DNA from: Lotus japonicus
Taxonomy: Eukaryota; Streptophyta; Magnoliopsida; Fabales; Fabaceae
NCBI RefSeq assembly: GCF_012489685.1
Contig: NC_080043.1
Location: 79,686,292-79,750,291 of the forward strand
Length of the DNA: 64,000 bases
Direction of reading: 5' to 3'
Shown: positions 11,373-22,632 of the stretch, piece by piece
Layout: every line of letters begins with the position of its first letter
How positions within the stretch are numbered: the stretch's first letter is position 1
The notes under the pieces: model-generated
What the model saw: only the letters and a program-made list of their open reading frames with translations
Told to the model about the DNA's origin: nothing
Databases searched by the model: none
Program-made: the position numbers and the translations under genes

Positions 11373-12710
11373 TGGGACTGAGTCCAGTTACAACCTTCTC
11401 AACAAGTTATTTCAGTAAAAAAAAAAATAACAGTATAAGCTTGGTGCGCTGTACCCCTCATTACTTTATAACAAAGTGCAGGGAGCTGGTGAACTAGTTA
11501 CAATTAATTAGTTAGAACAAATCTGACATAAATCCTATATAATCAAGGAACCGACCAGTACTACCCAGGAAGGGGTAGGGCGAGAGGGAGACGATGAAGA
11601 TTCAGATTGAGGAGAGCGTAGGGGAGGTGTCTGGGACTGAGATGGCTGTGGGGTGGAATCCGAACGGTGTGGTTGACTTCAAGAGGGGTTCCTGCAAAGA
11701 CACTTCAATGCCTAAGTTAGTTCAGGAGCTTGGGGCATAAAATCACTAAGTGTTGGAGTTAGAAAAACCTACCTTGGCTGCTGTTGAAGGAGTCTTTTAT
11801 ACCTGGCCGAGAAGCTAGTGTAGCTCCACGTGGAGGCATAAGTGCCTATATCCTAAGGGGTTCCGTACTGTTGGATCTCTTTGGAGCTTCTGTTGTACCC
11901 AAGGGTTCCTAGTTACCAATAGCTAGACCTCGAGCCTCGCTCCTAGCCTCCTATGGCTGGGCTTTAGGGTCAGGGATGGGATAGTTGAGGTGATTCACAT
12001 CCTACCCCCAGCTAGCGTTAGTTGCCCAAGCCGCGGTCAGACCAGAATGCGAGATTGGTCTCGAGTCGTTAGTCGGGGGTATGTAATTAATCGGGCAAAG
12101 GGTGTGGTCGGTCTTACGGTCTTACCGACTCCCAGAATAGTAGTCCCCAACTATGGACCACAAGGGTTGTGGAGCTTGAACTAAGAGGGTAGTCGATCCT
12201 ACCGACTCTAAGAACACCATCAACGAAGTCGGAAAACAACAAAAGAATAAAAAAATACATACACCTAAAAAAATAAAATACAAATGTATGTCAAATGCTC
12301 AAACTCTCCCGCTTGCATTTAACAATTTTGGTCATTTTACCTAACAAGATATAAGCTAGTGTAATGTAACTCTGTTTGTACGCTCTATGAAAACACACTA
12401 ATATGATAATGTCTTGCAATAACCATGAAAAGAGATAGCTAGCCCAACCAAAAGTAGGTGGCTGGAAGTTGCAAGCACTAGTGACATGCGATGGAGGCAT
12501 TAGACTTCGATGGTGGCCACAACGATGGAATTAGGAAAAAGAAGAACTCACACTAAAAAAGGAGAAAAATCTCACTTATTTAGATAATAAATTCACTTAA
12601 TGTAGAAGACATTAATCCACTTATTTTAGGAAAAAAAGATGTACCAGCCATAAGAAAAAATCACCCCAGAGAAGGAGAAACCCTTTAAAGAGGGTGACGA
12701 TGCACTGTCT
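11373..12710. other. GC-richer block, possible gypsy LTR fragment
   Basis: From about 11540 to 12240 the base composition is clearly less AT-rich than the surroundings, with no open frame of note. It resembles decayed LTR or untranslated retrotransposon sequence, but I found no partner LTR, primer-binding site or target duplication. The remainder to 12710 is plain AT-rich DNA. Confidence 0.3.
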
Positions 12711-13019
12711 AGTCACTACAACATTTTAGCCCTACGGCAACGCCTCTCATTGCTACGGATGGAAAAGCGTTGCCTTAGAGCACATTAGAAAAAGTTTTCT
12801 TATAATGTTGTTTGAGTCATGTAAAGATTACACCATTCATCTGCAACATGTGAATAAGTGTTCTCAAAAGTCAAGGAGAACGTTTTTGTTACGCTATTTT
12901 TATGCTACACAAAGAAAACCGTTTTCTAATACCAATAGATTAAAAAACCGTTTACTCACGATTCTAATTAATAACCAAAAATATAACATAAAAAATCCCA
13001 AAAGGTCTCATTCACCGGA

Positions 13020-13320
13020 AAAAAAAAATTCTGATCTTCTTCTCACACGCGATCTTCTCCCTCTCCACCGCGATCTTCTCCCTCTCCAGCACATTCTTCT
13101 CATTCGCGCGCAAAGCTCCCTCTGCACCGCGATCTTCTCCCTCTGCATCGCGAAGCTCCCTCTTCAATCGTGCAACTCCCTTCGTTAGGGTTTCTCAACC
13201 GCGAATCTCCCTCTGATTTCAACCGCGAAAGTCTCCTTAATTCAATCGCACTTGTTCTTCTTCAATCACTTGAGCTTCAGATCTCTCTATTGACTCATAT
13301 TTCTCAAGGTAAAATCGAGT
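13020..13320 (+). other. Leader-like captured segment inside the CACTA element
   Basis: Contains three copies of a GCGATCTTCTCCCTCT-type unit, then TTAGGGTTTCTCAACCGCG, typical of plant gene 5' leaders, and ends at a plausible splice donor near 13308. The composition differs from the AT-rich flanks. No coding exon could be identified, so capture of a host leader is only an inference. Confidence 0.35.
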
Positions 13321-13579
13321 TCCCTAACTTTTTCTTCTTTCACTTTTATTGTTGTTGTTTTTGTGACGAGAGTAGATGCAAGTTTCGTGTGAGATGTTGT
13401 TGTCACTGATAATAAACTCAATTTCTATCACTTATGTATATTTGGCCACAAATTTGCTTTTGATCTGAGAGTCAAATAGTGTTGGGTGCTGAATCTCACT
13501 GCTTGATTGAAAAGTTACACAGTTTACACTTTGTTAGCATGATTCATGACAACTTAATTGGATTTTGCCTCATCTTTTA

Positions 13580-13932
13580 TACTCCCTCCGTTCCTAATTA
13601 TAAGACCTAGTTTTAAAATTTTCATGTTCCTAAATATAAGACCTCTTACAATAATCTAGCAAAAGGTTTTGTATTCTTCCATATTTACCCCATCACATTA
13701 ATTGTATGTTTTCAATTCCAAAGTTACCACCTACCATTAATTACTACTAATCCAACTAACTATGACTTTTGATATAAATGCAATGATTATTAGTGAGAGA
13801 AAATGACAAAGGGTAAAAAGGGAAGAATGTATGCATTTTTAAAAAATCAATACACTAATTAGTCACATTAAGTGCTTTCTTAATAAGCGCAATTTTTTGG
13901 AATATGTCTTATATTTAGGAACGAAGGGAGTA
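13580..13932. mobile_element. Stowaway-like MITE nested in the CACTA element
   Basis: TA-bounded, with ends CTCCCTCCGTTCCTAA and TTAGGAACGAAGGGAG, one mismatch in the terminal motif. It lies within the CACTA element and so inserted after it or was carried with it. Confidence 0.88.
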
Positions 13933-14259
13933 ATACTCAACAGTTTATATATTATATGGATTTTTCTTTGACATTTTTGCTTCCCATTGTTCCCCTCATT
14001 CTCATTTTCTTACATGATGAGCATTGAGATTCCTTATCATGAATGGTTTGGATTATTTAGACAAAAAAAATTGTATTGGAGGAAACTGATAGCTAATACA
14101 TACATCATTAATATTATATTTTAGATGCAATCCGTTCCTGAGCTAATGTCAATATAGTTACAAGCTTGTGGTGCTTAATGATGCCATATGTTCTCGGAAT
14201 ATCTGGTGGTAAATTGGTAATTGCGCTCACCATGTGAAGCTTCATTTTGTGAGTGTCAC

Positions 14260-14475
14260 ATAATACAGACTAACAGTAGTTTGTTAGGCAGTTAGATTAG
14301 TTTGTTATTAGTTTGTTAGAGGTAGTTCAGTTAGTTATTAGTTTGTTAGCAGTAGTTTTAACACTAATAGAGTGTGTATTTAAAACAAGATTGCAATTGA
14401 TGTAAATTACCAATTCATTTTCACTTTACTGAATAACAATTCATCAATTCTCTCAATTCTCAATATCACTTTTTA
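14260..14475 (+). repeat. Copia-LTR-like fragment
   Basis: Shows the style of a plant copia LTR: repeated TTAGTTTGTTA words, a TATA-like TGTATTTAAAAC, then a leader-like CAATTCATTTTCAC stretch. It resembles the LTR of the copia element at 24.6 kb in organisation, not in full sequence. Ends and target duplication were not resolved. Confidence 0.45.
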
Positions 14476-15151
14476 TGCTTTCCAGTTCATAATTGATAAT
14501 TCATTGTGTGCTTGATTTCCAGAAAATTTTGAACATATTGTTGCTCCTTTTTTAAGAGAGGGGGTAGTGGTGACCGATGAACAGATGGAAAACGATGTAT
14601 GCTTACCTCAACAATAACAAGCTTTTCTAATTGCTTTTAATTGATCCATTGTCATCAGTATTAAAGAAATAAAAGATCATTAAGTGATTGTATATTTGTA
14701 TCTGATTCTTTCTCTCTAATTATTGACTTATTGTTCTCCATGACATGAAATATTTCATTCTATCCATTTTGGTTCTTAAATTTAGTTATACTTATATCAT
14801 TTTCTGTAGAATGAAATATACATAAAACTACTAGTTCGGGGGAATTAAGAGAAAAGAATCTAACCACCCCATTCGGTGAAAAACTGATCTGCGTACATAC
14901 GATGGAATTTCCTGAATAAGAATGATCTTCTATTGCATTCAACTTACATCACATGACACTTAGTAATTCCTTTCTGCATTGTTTTCCTCCCACTATATTG
15001 TGTTACGGCTATATGTTGAACTGATGCATTTTGCTTTCATGATGTGACTAATTATATGTTACTCATGATGTGACTAATTATATGTTACGGTTTTTTGATA
15101 TTAGGCCACGGTTTCTGTGCGTTGCTGTAGACCCAAAATGTTGTAGTGAGT

Positions 15152-16130
15152 TTTTCTTTCCGTCTCTCTTTCAATCAGTATATTGTCCCCCTAATTAGCT
15201 TTTTAAATATTCACATGACGAATTTAATTTATCTTAATCGCACAAGAGAGTGATTTAATCACATTCTAAATGGATGAATAAGATTTATGACAATTGGTAA
15301 AGAATTTTATATCATTTTCAATACAAATGATCTAATTAGTCCACTGACTGTGGTTAAATCATCCTCATGAAAAATTTAAAGAACCCCTCACACGGAAGTT
15401 ATATAATAAACTAATGTCATACTTATCTTAGCGTCAATTGAGAATAAAATAAATCAATCACATCACTTTTTTATCATTTATCTCTTACAGTACAGCACGG
15501 CGTTCTGTTCTGAAGTTTGAGTTTTTTGGTTTTTTTTTAAATGAGATTTTTTGTTACGCCAAGAAAATTATTAAGAGTAGATTATTTTAAAATTGTATGA
15601 ATAATTTTAATTGATGATTAAATTTCATTGAAATGATATGTTAAGATTTGCTCTTCTCCCTTTCTTTTAATTGGTTTCACTTGATACATATTGTTGCAGT
15701 TTTTGTATTCACTTGAAAAACAATATAACGAGTTTTTTTACTGAAAAATGTATCTATATCCTTCTCATAACAATTGATTTTGACAACAACAAAAAACTCT
15801 TACAAATTACATATTTCTTTAGAAAACGTAAGTGACAATCCAATTTTCTTGAACTTAATTAGTGTAATTTGTCTTGATTAGAAGTTTGACTTGATTAGAT
15901 CTCATCGATCCAACTAGATGTAGACGTGTAGGGATGCTACAAAACAGGAAACATTGATTTTTTACTATTTTCTAAATGTGAAATTAAGTTTTAATCATTT
16001 TTGGGCATAAGAATCTAAAACTTTTGAAATTGCTGTATGAACAAGTCACCGTCAACGCGGTTCCGTAATTGTGATTTTGAATTTCAACATGAAACGTGGA
16101 GTGCATGGTCATGTTCACACATAATTAATG
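15152..16130. other. Intergenic DNA, nothing recognised
   Basis: AT-rich sequence with no recognised gene or bounded element. Confidence 0.4.
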
Positions 16131-17902
16131 TTTTGTTTGGTTCATTAGAAAAAGTAAGAATAGATAGTGGGAAGATATAAAATAAATAGAGTAAGTGATA
16201 TATATGAAAAGTGTATATTTTATAGAATGTTTGATATAATAGAGATAAATGAGAAATAAAATAGAAAAAAAATGTGAATTTTTATTTTATTTTATTTTAT
16301 TTGGTTGACCGGATAAATGATTGAGATAACATTGTTTTGTCTTTAAAGAAAATTTTGTACAATCTTATATTTCCTTTTTGAACGTTTGTACAATCTTATA
16401 TAAGAGATGAAAATGCGCAATTGATGATCGACAGTGTCACGCCACTATTTCACGGTCTAAACTGCTTCTAATAAATGCATAGTGGAAAAAAAACAGCAAA
16501 CCCTAAATTTTCTGCAGAAATGCAGTGGATCCCACTTATTCTCATGAGGCTTTCTCCCCTACCTCTTATTATCAGACACTCATTAATCCTTTTTGTGTGA
16601 GGTAAAAAGGTAAGTCTTCCATGAGTGTCTTTTGAACCCCACAACGTCCCCCTCTAAATTAAGGTACAATTCTCTCACCTAATTTTTTCTAAAAAAAATA
16701 CATGTTCTTATTTCTTTCGAAATTTAATTTCAGGATTGATTTATTATGTTTTCGGAAATTAATTTCCATAACATGCATGAAGATTTTTCTTTCAAAAAGG
16801 TAGAAGCATGCTGGTCTCAAAATGTTTGGGAAAGGGGTGGATTTTTCTTGCTAACCTAGCATTGAGTGTGTCATTTATCTTTTTGTTAGAGGACAATGAG
16901 TTTTATTTTGGACAATGGTTCTATTCCATCTTAGGTTGGGTTGGGCTTTACTTTTTGTCAAAAGTTGGGTTGGGGTTTTGTGAAAAAAATGAATGAACCA
17001 ATTAAATTTGTTTTTGGTACATGAACCAATTAATTGATTCTAGGATATTAGACCAGGTTTGCAAAAACAAAAAACCTGGTTTGCAAAATTTGCTCCAAAC
17101 CATAATTATGTCATCGAATTTAGAATTTGTCTGAATTTTATCCTCATATAAGATAATTTTATCCCTATACCTTGACCAACCGAGGAATCTTCATAGGCGC
17201 AGTTGTGAGAGTAATCTCTCATCCCACAATTAGCGACTCAGCGCTAGGGTTGGTCAATGAGTTTTTTTTATTCACAAAAATTAAGATTTTTTTTTTTGAA
17301 ATAACAAAAGTTAAGATTTAAACTTTCAACCACTTGTTTAAAATATCCTATACATTTAAAAATAGGTAAATTAACCTAGTGGCTGTGTTGATTTTTATAT
17401 ACCAAACATCCTTAAAAAAAATTCGTGACTACTTTTTTCCATTTAAATATTTTTGAGCTTATAATGAATTAATTAAGAATATAATATAGATTTGAAAGTT
17501 TTTTTTGGTTACAGGAGCAAAATATATAGATTTGAAAGTCTAAATACAACAATTTAGTCAAAATTTAATAAAGTTGAAAGGTTTTATAGAATATAATATT
17601 AGGGTTTAAAAAGTGAAACTTTGATATTCTTTGTTAATTTTAGGTGTAACTTAATATTCTGGCTTGTGAATTTTGTGTGTAAAAAGGTTTACAACGGTTT
17701 AGTCAAATCAATTTTAGAAGATTTCATTCAGAAAATTACAATTTAGAGTTTAATTTCAAGTAAAATAAAAGTGATTTGAGATTAAATTGTAACAAGTTTA
17801 AAAATCCAGAGACTACATTTTCTAAAAAAAGTATGGGGACTAAATTCGTGTATATATATATATATAGCTAAAAATATCCTTATTCTTTTATTAGTTTTAA
17901 AA

Positions 17903-18022
17903 CCCGAAGGATAGCTCAAGTGGTAAGAGCTAGGGGACATATGGTTGGGTAGTGGGAGGTCCAGGGATCGAATCCTGACAAGCGTAATTTATCTTTCCGA
18001 TGTACCGATTTTTTTTTTTTTT
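17903..18022 (+). mobile_element. tRNA-derived SINE
   Basis: Begins CCCGAAGGATAGCTCAAG, with an A-box-like TAGCTCAAGTGGTAAGAG and a B-box-like GGATCGAATCC (about 17,964), and ends in a run of T. Pol III transcripts start from such boxes. Unit B lacks it at the corresponding site near 45,795 (an empty site), so it inserted after the duplication. A second, diverged copy of the same family lies at 40,755-45,569. Confidence 0.75.
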
Positions 18023-18102
18023 GTAAAAAATCAATACAAAATTTATAGAAGAAAAAGAAAAATACTGGTAGATGTATGAAATCGAAATAAAATTTATCAA
18101 AG

Positions 18103-18834
18103 GCAGTAGTCAATGTTGCTGAAGGTAGAAAACCATATGGTAGAGGAAAAGTTACCAATTCCAGTTACAAAAGTACAGGAAAGTACCGCACATATTGCAA
18201 AAAGCATGATCACACTGTTGACATTTGCTACAGGCTTCAAGGCTATCCAACTACCTCAAATGCTAGATATCCATCAAATTCAATCAGTCATGCAAATAAT
18301 GTTAGTAGAGATTATGATACAGAAGATGATCAAGGGGAAGATTTAGCTCAGCCAAGAGAAAATGAAGATTTGTTTACAACTGATCAGTATAAAAGAATCA
18401 TGACAATGATCCAACAAGTCACTGGCACAGCAAAGAAAGACATGAAAGCAGGACAAGCTGCAAAAATTAATCATGTAGTCAGAACTGCTAATCTTGAGTC
18501 AGGTTCCTCAGGGCATGGTAAGCACTTTGCTCTTACTTGTTCACAGCATTATGATAGCAGAGATTGGGTCATAGATTCTGGTGCGAGTGATCACATATGT
18601 TTTAATAAGCAATGTTTTGAGACTTTAAAGGAAGTAAAACCCATTAGTGTTAGTATGCCAAATGGAACAATTATGCACACTTGTCATGTAGGAACAGTTA
18701 GACTCACAGATTTGATGTTATTGACACATGTGTTGTTTGTTCCTGAGTTTAGCTATAATTTGATCTCAGTTCATAAGCTGGCAAAAGGGAATCATTGTGA
18801 CATAACCTTTGGTGAATTTACTTGTCATGTTTAG
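18103..18834 (+). pseudogene. Copia gag C-terminus and protease fragment
   Basis: Starts abruptly in a gag frame and contains YCKKHDHTVDICYRLQGYP, a zinc-binding-like motif, followed by the aspartic protease signature WVIDSGASDHIC (about 18,568-18,600). The frame ends at a TAG (18,832-18,834) where related elements have a sense codon. The next sequence, GATGCACAAGG, would continue the polyprotein across the nested insertion to 21,700. Two frames are needed to read it. It is non-functional. Confidence 0.8.
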
Positions 18835-18854
18835 GATGCACAAGGTAAGACCCA

Positions 18855-21689
18855 TGATTTTATAATTAATTAAATAAATAATTTCCAGCTCACGCATAGG
18901 ATTCTGTGTAAGTGTGAGAGGAACTTGACTTTCGTTTGATGGTTGGATTAATATTATGAAGAAGAAAGTTCAGGAAATGACTAAGAATAGTACTATAGTC
19001 GATATAGTTTATAGCACGAGTTTTATTCACTTCCGCCTTAGGGCGAAAACGTTAGTAAAGGGCTAATTTGCTCTTAAAGCACTGTAGAAACGGATTCAAA
19101 AATAATCAGAGGAATATAAGAATTTCTCTTATATCTTTACACGACAAGTGTTTCGACACGAAACCCTGGAATGTACGAATGATCGTTTTCGATTCTCGGA
19201 AGTTTGCCGAAACTGAATCCCTGATAGCTCAAGAACCTTAATGTAAACTGTTAAAGAAGACTTTTTCTATTCGGAGCTTCAAACGAAGATTCCACCCGCA
19301 TGCACCCATTTCTTTTCGATATTTCCAATCTTTCTCCAGAAGGAAGTTTTGTCATCCGACATCAACTGCAAAAAGTAACTTTTCGGGTTAAACCGATTAA
19401 CACCGTTAGTGAATCGTTTGCTTAAATTCCAAGAAACCCGTTTCGAGTTTTGAAATTCTGTCGCCGGATTCTATCTTAGAATTCACAGAGGAATGTGCAG
19501 GAAAAATCAGAATCGCGAAATATTCATTTTCCCGCGTTTTCCATTTTCTATAAATAGCTTGAAAATCAAAAAAAAAAAATATCATCACCACCAACACACA
19601 CACGGCCGAGAGCAAGGAGGAAGAGAGGGGGAGAAGTGATTTTCGCCGATTCTTGTCTGATCGTCGCACAGTTCATTGCTACGCGTAGGCCTCGAGGTAC
19701 TGATGTTTTTTCTTACCTCTGATCGTAAATTCTGTCGCTTTTCTCTATGTCTTTCTGTGCTCAAAGTTTTGAGCTTTTTGTAAAACTGTCCAAATAACTT
19801 GATTTCTCTGTCTAAACTTATTCCCTGCATGCCCAAGAGCATGTTTAGCGGATTACATTTCGCCGAATCTCGTCGAATCGCCGTAGAACTTCGATTATGC
19901 CCAAAAACCCATTTTTATGCTGAGGTTCCGCTTTTTGAATAAAAAACTCTCGATTGAGCTTAGCGTCAGTAGGATTAGTCGTCACAAGCGTTGTTGGTAT
20001 CGACCTCATCCAATTTATTTTTCGAAATTCCGATTTTGAGTTTCCGAGCTAAAAATCTTGACCAAAATACCCCTGTTCTAGTTTTCGATCCGATAATTTT
20101 CTGAGAGTTTCCCTGGCCTAGATATCGCCTAAGAATACCTAGGAATTGATTTAGATCGAAGAAAAAGTTCGGAAACTCTATTTTCTTAAGTGGCCGAAAC
20201 CTGTTTGGTAGGGTACCGTGTCCAAAAATAATTTTTGGGTCTCTATGACCTGAGCTATAGCGTAGCTCTTTCGATTGCCGAAATTTTGGCTTTGGTTTCG
20301 TGTCATTCCGAGTTCTGTAGCTCAAGTTATGCGCGTTTTAGCAAACGAAGTTCTGTTGCCAATTCGTGCCTAAATAGGAACTCCGAAGCTTTAAATCTTT
20401 CTTTCCGGTTTCGATTAGCGTTATTAGATTGATTACTTCTAGTAGGGCTTGTGTTGATGTTTGTGTTTTCTTGTTCTAGGTTCGCAACTTCCATGCACAA
20501 CTTCTACTCACGAAGGTAAGGGTAACTCAGTTTTAGCGTGTCTTTGAGTCTTGCATGCTTTTATCGCACTGCCTGCGTTTGAGATGAAGATGTTTATATT
20601 GATTGGCATTGGATTATGATTATTATGCTTGCAATGTTGTATGCTTGCTTATATTGATTGTTTCTGAGGCTTGTGCCAAATGTTTTCTGAAGGCTTCGGC
20701 CGAGTAAACTTATTGAGACGTGTGTCTCCATTTTTTGAGAGGCTTTGGTCGTTTACTGGTTTCTGTCATTGAACTGAGTTGGTATGCAATTGAGTTGATT
20801 TATGTTCGTTGATAATAGGAATAACATGTGGTTACTCTGAATTGATCATTTGCTGGGCATTGTTGTTAAGTGACTTGACATATAGGCTTTGGTCCTTAAG
20901 TGACAATGAGGTAGGTGTGGTCCCGCGTGATTATCCCGTCTTGTGAGACGTTATGGATCGATCCATTTTGGTAGCAGCATATAGTTGCATTATAGGGAAC
21001 TAACACCTGACCCTATGTTGTTGGATTTTAGTTATTGGTTTATTGATATCTGATTTGATGTTATATTGTTGAGGTTATTATTATCTGAGTTAATCTATGT
21101 TAAGTTGTTGATATATGAGTTTAATTATATTGTTGGTTTTGTTGATATCTGGATTAACTTAAGTTGCTAGTTTATTTACCATGCTAGGTAATTAAATTTG
21201 AATAGCATGATTTTCTCCTTTCATATGTGGTAATGGCATGGAGTTAACCCTTTCTATTTGCTACTTGTTGTTTGGGCGCTTAACGCTATTAGGCGATGGA
21301 GATACTTCCGCCGAAGCTTAGCTGCTCGAGTTGGAGATCGGGTTGTAGGCGGTGGAGTAGGGGTGTAAGAAGCAGCTTTGCTTCTCTTATTGTGGACTAT
21401 GTTTGAGTCTCCTTTTCTATATGAGGACTCTGTTATTAAAGTCTTGCTTCCGCCACTGTTAAAGTGCGCATGATTATTCTGAACCTTACTTATGGTATTG
21501 TAAACTATTATTACTGTATATCGGGAAACAGGTTATTTAAATAAAGTTATGATGTGTTTCCAACCCTATGGTATTTAGTCATTCTCAAAAAAAAAAATAC
21601 CCTTGGACTTTAGGGATTGCAGAATAGTCCTTAGACTTTGTTAGGTTACTTAATGTGATTCCTCAGTTGAGAAATTGGGGCGTTTCACA
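18855..21689 (+). mobile_element. Putative ~2.8-kb solo LTR nested in the copia element
   Basis: A non-coding insert that splits the copia polyprotein between protease and pre-integrase. Plausible ends are TGATTTTATAATTAATT (left) and GGGGCGTTTCACA (right), i.e. TG...CA. The flanking ACCCA/CACCC is only an imperfect 5-bp duplication. The length would suit the long LTRs of Tat/Ogre-type gypsy elements. No coding domain was found inside. The boundaries may be off by a few bases. Confidence 0.55.
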
Positions 21690-21699
21690 CACCCCCAGA

Positions 21700-22559
21700 T
21701 GAAAGATTGGTTTGGGTAGATTGAAGGAGGACAAGCTTTACCATCTAGTAGTCACAAGACCTTCTAGCACTTGTTTTTCAGTTCAGCATACATCCCATGA
21801 AATAAATGGCTTTAGCCATATTATACCATCTAGAGCCTTATGGCATTTTAGATTTGGTCATTTGTCTCATGATAGAATTACTGCTTTGAATAAAGTTCAT
21901 AGTTCAACAGATGTTAGTAGTTCATTAGTTTGTGATATATGTCATCTTGCCAAGTAGAAGAGAAAGATGTTTCCTGATAGTTTACACAATGCTAAGGCTT
22001 GTTTTGATCTTGTTCACATGGACATTTGGGCCATATTGTCAATCCTTCTGTTCGCAATCACAGATACTTTCTTACTGTTTTAGATGATCACAGTAGATTT
22101 GTTTGGGTGGTTCTACTGAATAACAAAGGTCAGGTTCAACAGCAAGTAAGGTCCTTTGTCGCCATGGTTCATACTCAATTTGGTCTTACTATTAAGACTA
22201 TCAGAACTGACAATGGCCCTGAGTTCATCATGCCTTCCTTTTATTTTGCTCATGGTATCTTACATCAAAGAAGCTGTATCTATACCCCTCAGCAGAATGG
22301 GAGGGTTGAAAGGAAGCATCAGCATATATTGAATATAGCTCGAGCTTTGCTTTTTCAATCTAAGTTGCCTAAGAAGATGTGGAGCTATGCTATACTACAT
22401 GCATTGTTTCTTATGAACAGAATTCCAAGCAAAATTCTGAATGACAAGTCTCCTTATCAGTTGCTCTATCAGGAACATACAGATCTTGAAAGCCTGAAGG
22501 TGTTTGGATCTTTATGTTTTGCAAGCACAATATCCTCACACAGATCCAAGTTGGATTAA
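21700..22559 (+). pseudogene. Copia pre-integrase and integrase core, frameshifted
   Basis: GRLKEDKLYHLV marks the GAG pre-integrase domain (from about 21,713), which contains the histidine/cysteine zinc-binding pattern HFRFGHLSHDR...CDICHLAK and then a stop at 21,955. A second frame from 22,026 gives the integrase core with its catalytic aspartates and glutamate in LDDHSRFVWV, RTDNGPEF and QQNGRVERKH. The frames are disrupted between domains and before the reverse transcriptase, so no continuous polyprotein can be made. Confidence 0.85.
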
Positions 22560-22632
22560 AGAGCCAGGAAGTGTGTTTTCTTAGGACACAAGCTAGGTGT
22601 CAAGGGTTTTGTTTTGTTAGACTTGGTTACAC

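Larger units (their letters stand above)
12714..15148. mobile_element. Non-autonomous CACTA (En/Spm) element
   Basis: The left end CACTACAACATTTTAG and the right end AAAATGTTGTAGTG form an imperfect inverted repeat of about 30 bp. A 3-bp target duplication AGT flanks both ends (12711-12713 and 15149-15151). Subterminal GCGTTGC words occur near both ends, as expected of transposase-binding repeats. No transposase frame is present. The interior holds a CT-rich segment resembling a plant 5' leader with a splice-donor-like CAAGGTAAAA (13020-13320), a Stowaway MITE (13580-13932) and a copia-LTR-like fragment (about 14260-14470). Confidence 0.88.

Noticed and set aside
16808..16996. Hydrophobic 62-residue frame with a similar frame at 39,691
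   Set aside because: Similarity follows from the segmental duplication at DNA level. The frames diverge by frameshift and are not conserved as protein.
17903..18022. Functional tRNA gene
   Set aside because: A and B boxes are present but there is no cloverleaf, and a T-run tail with an empty site in unit B shows a SINE.
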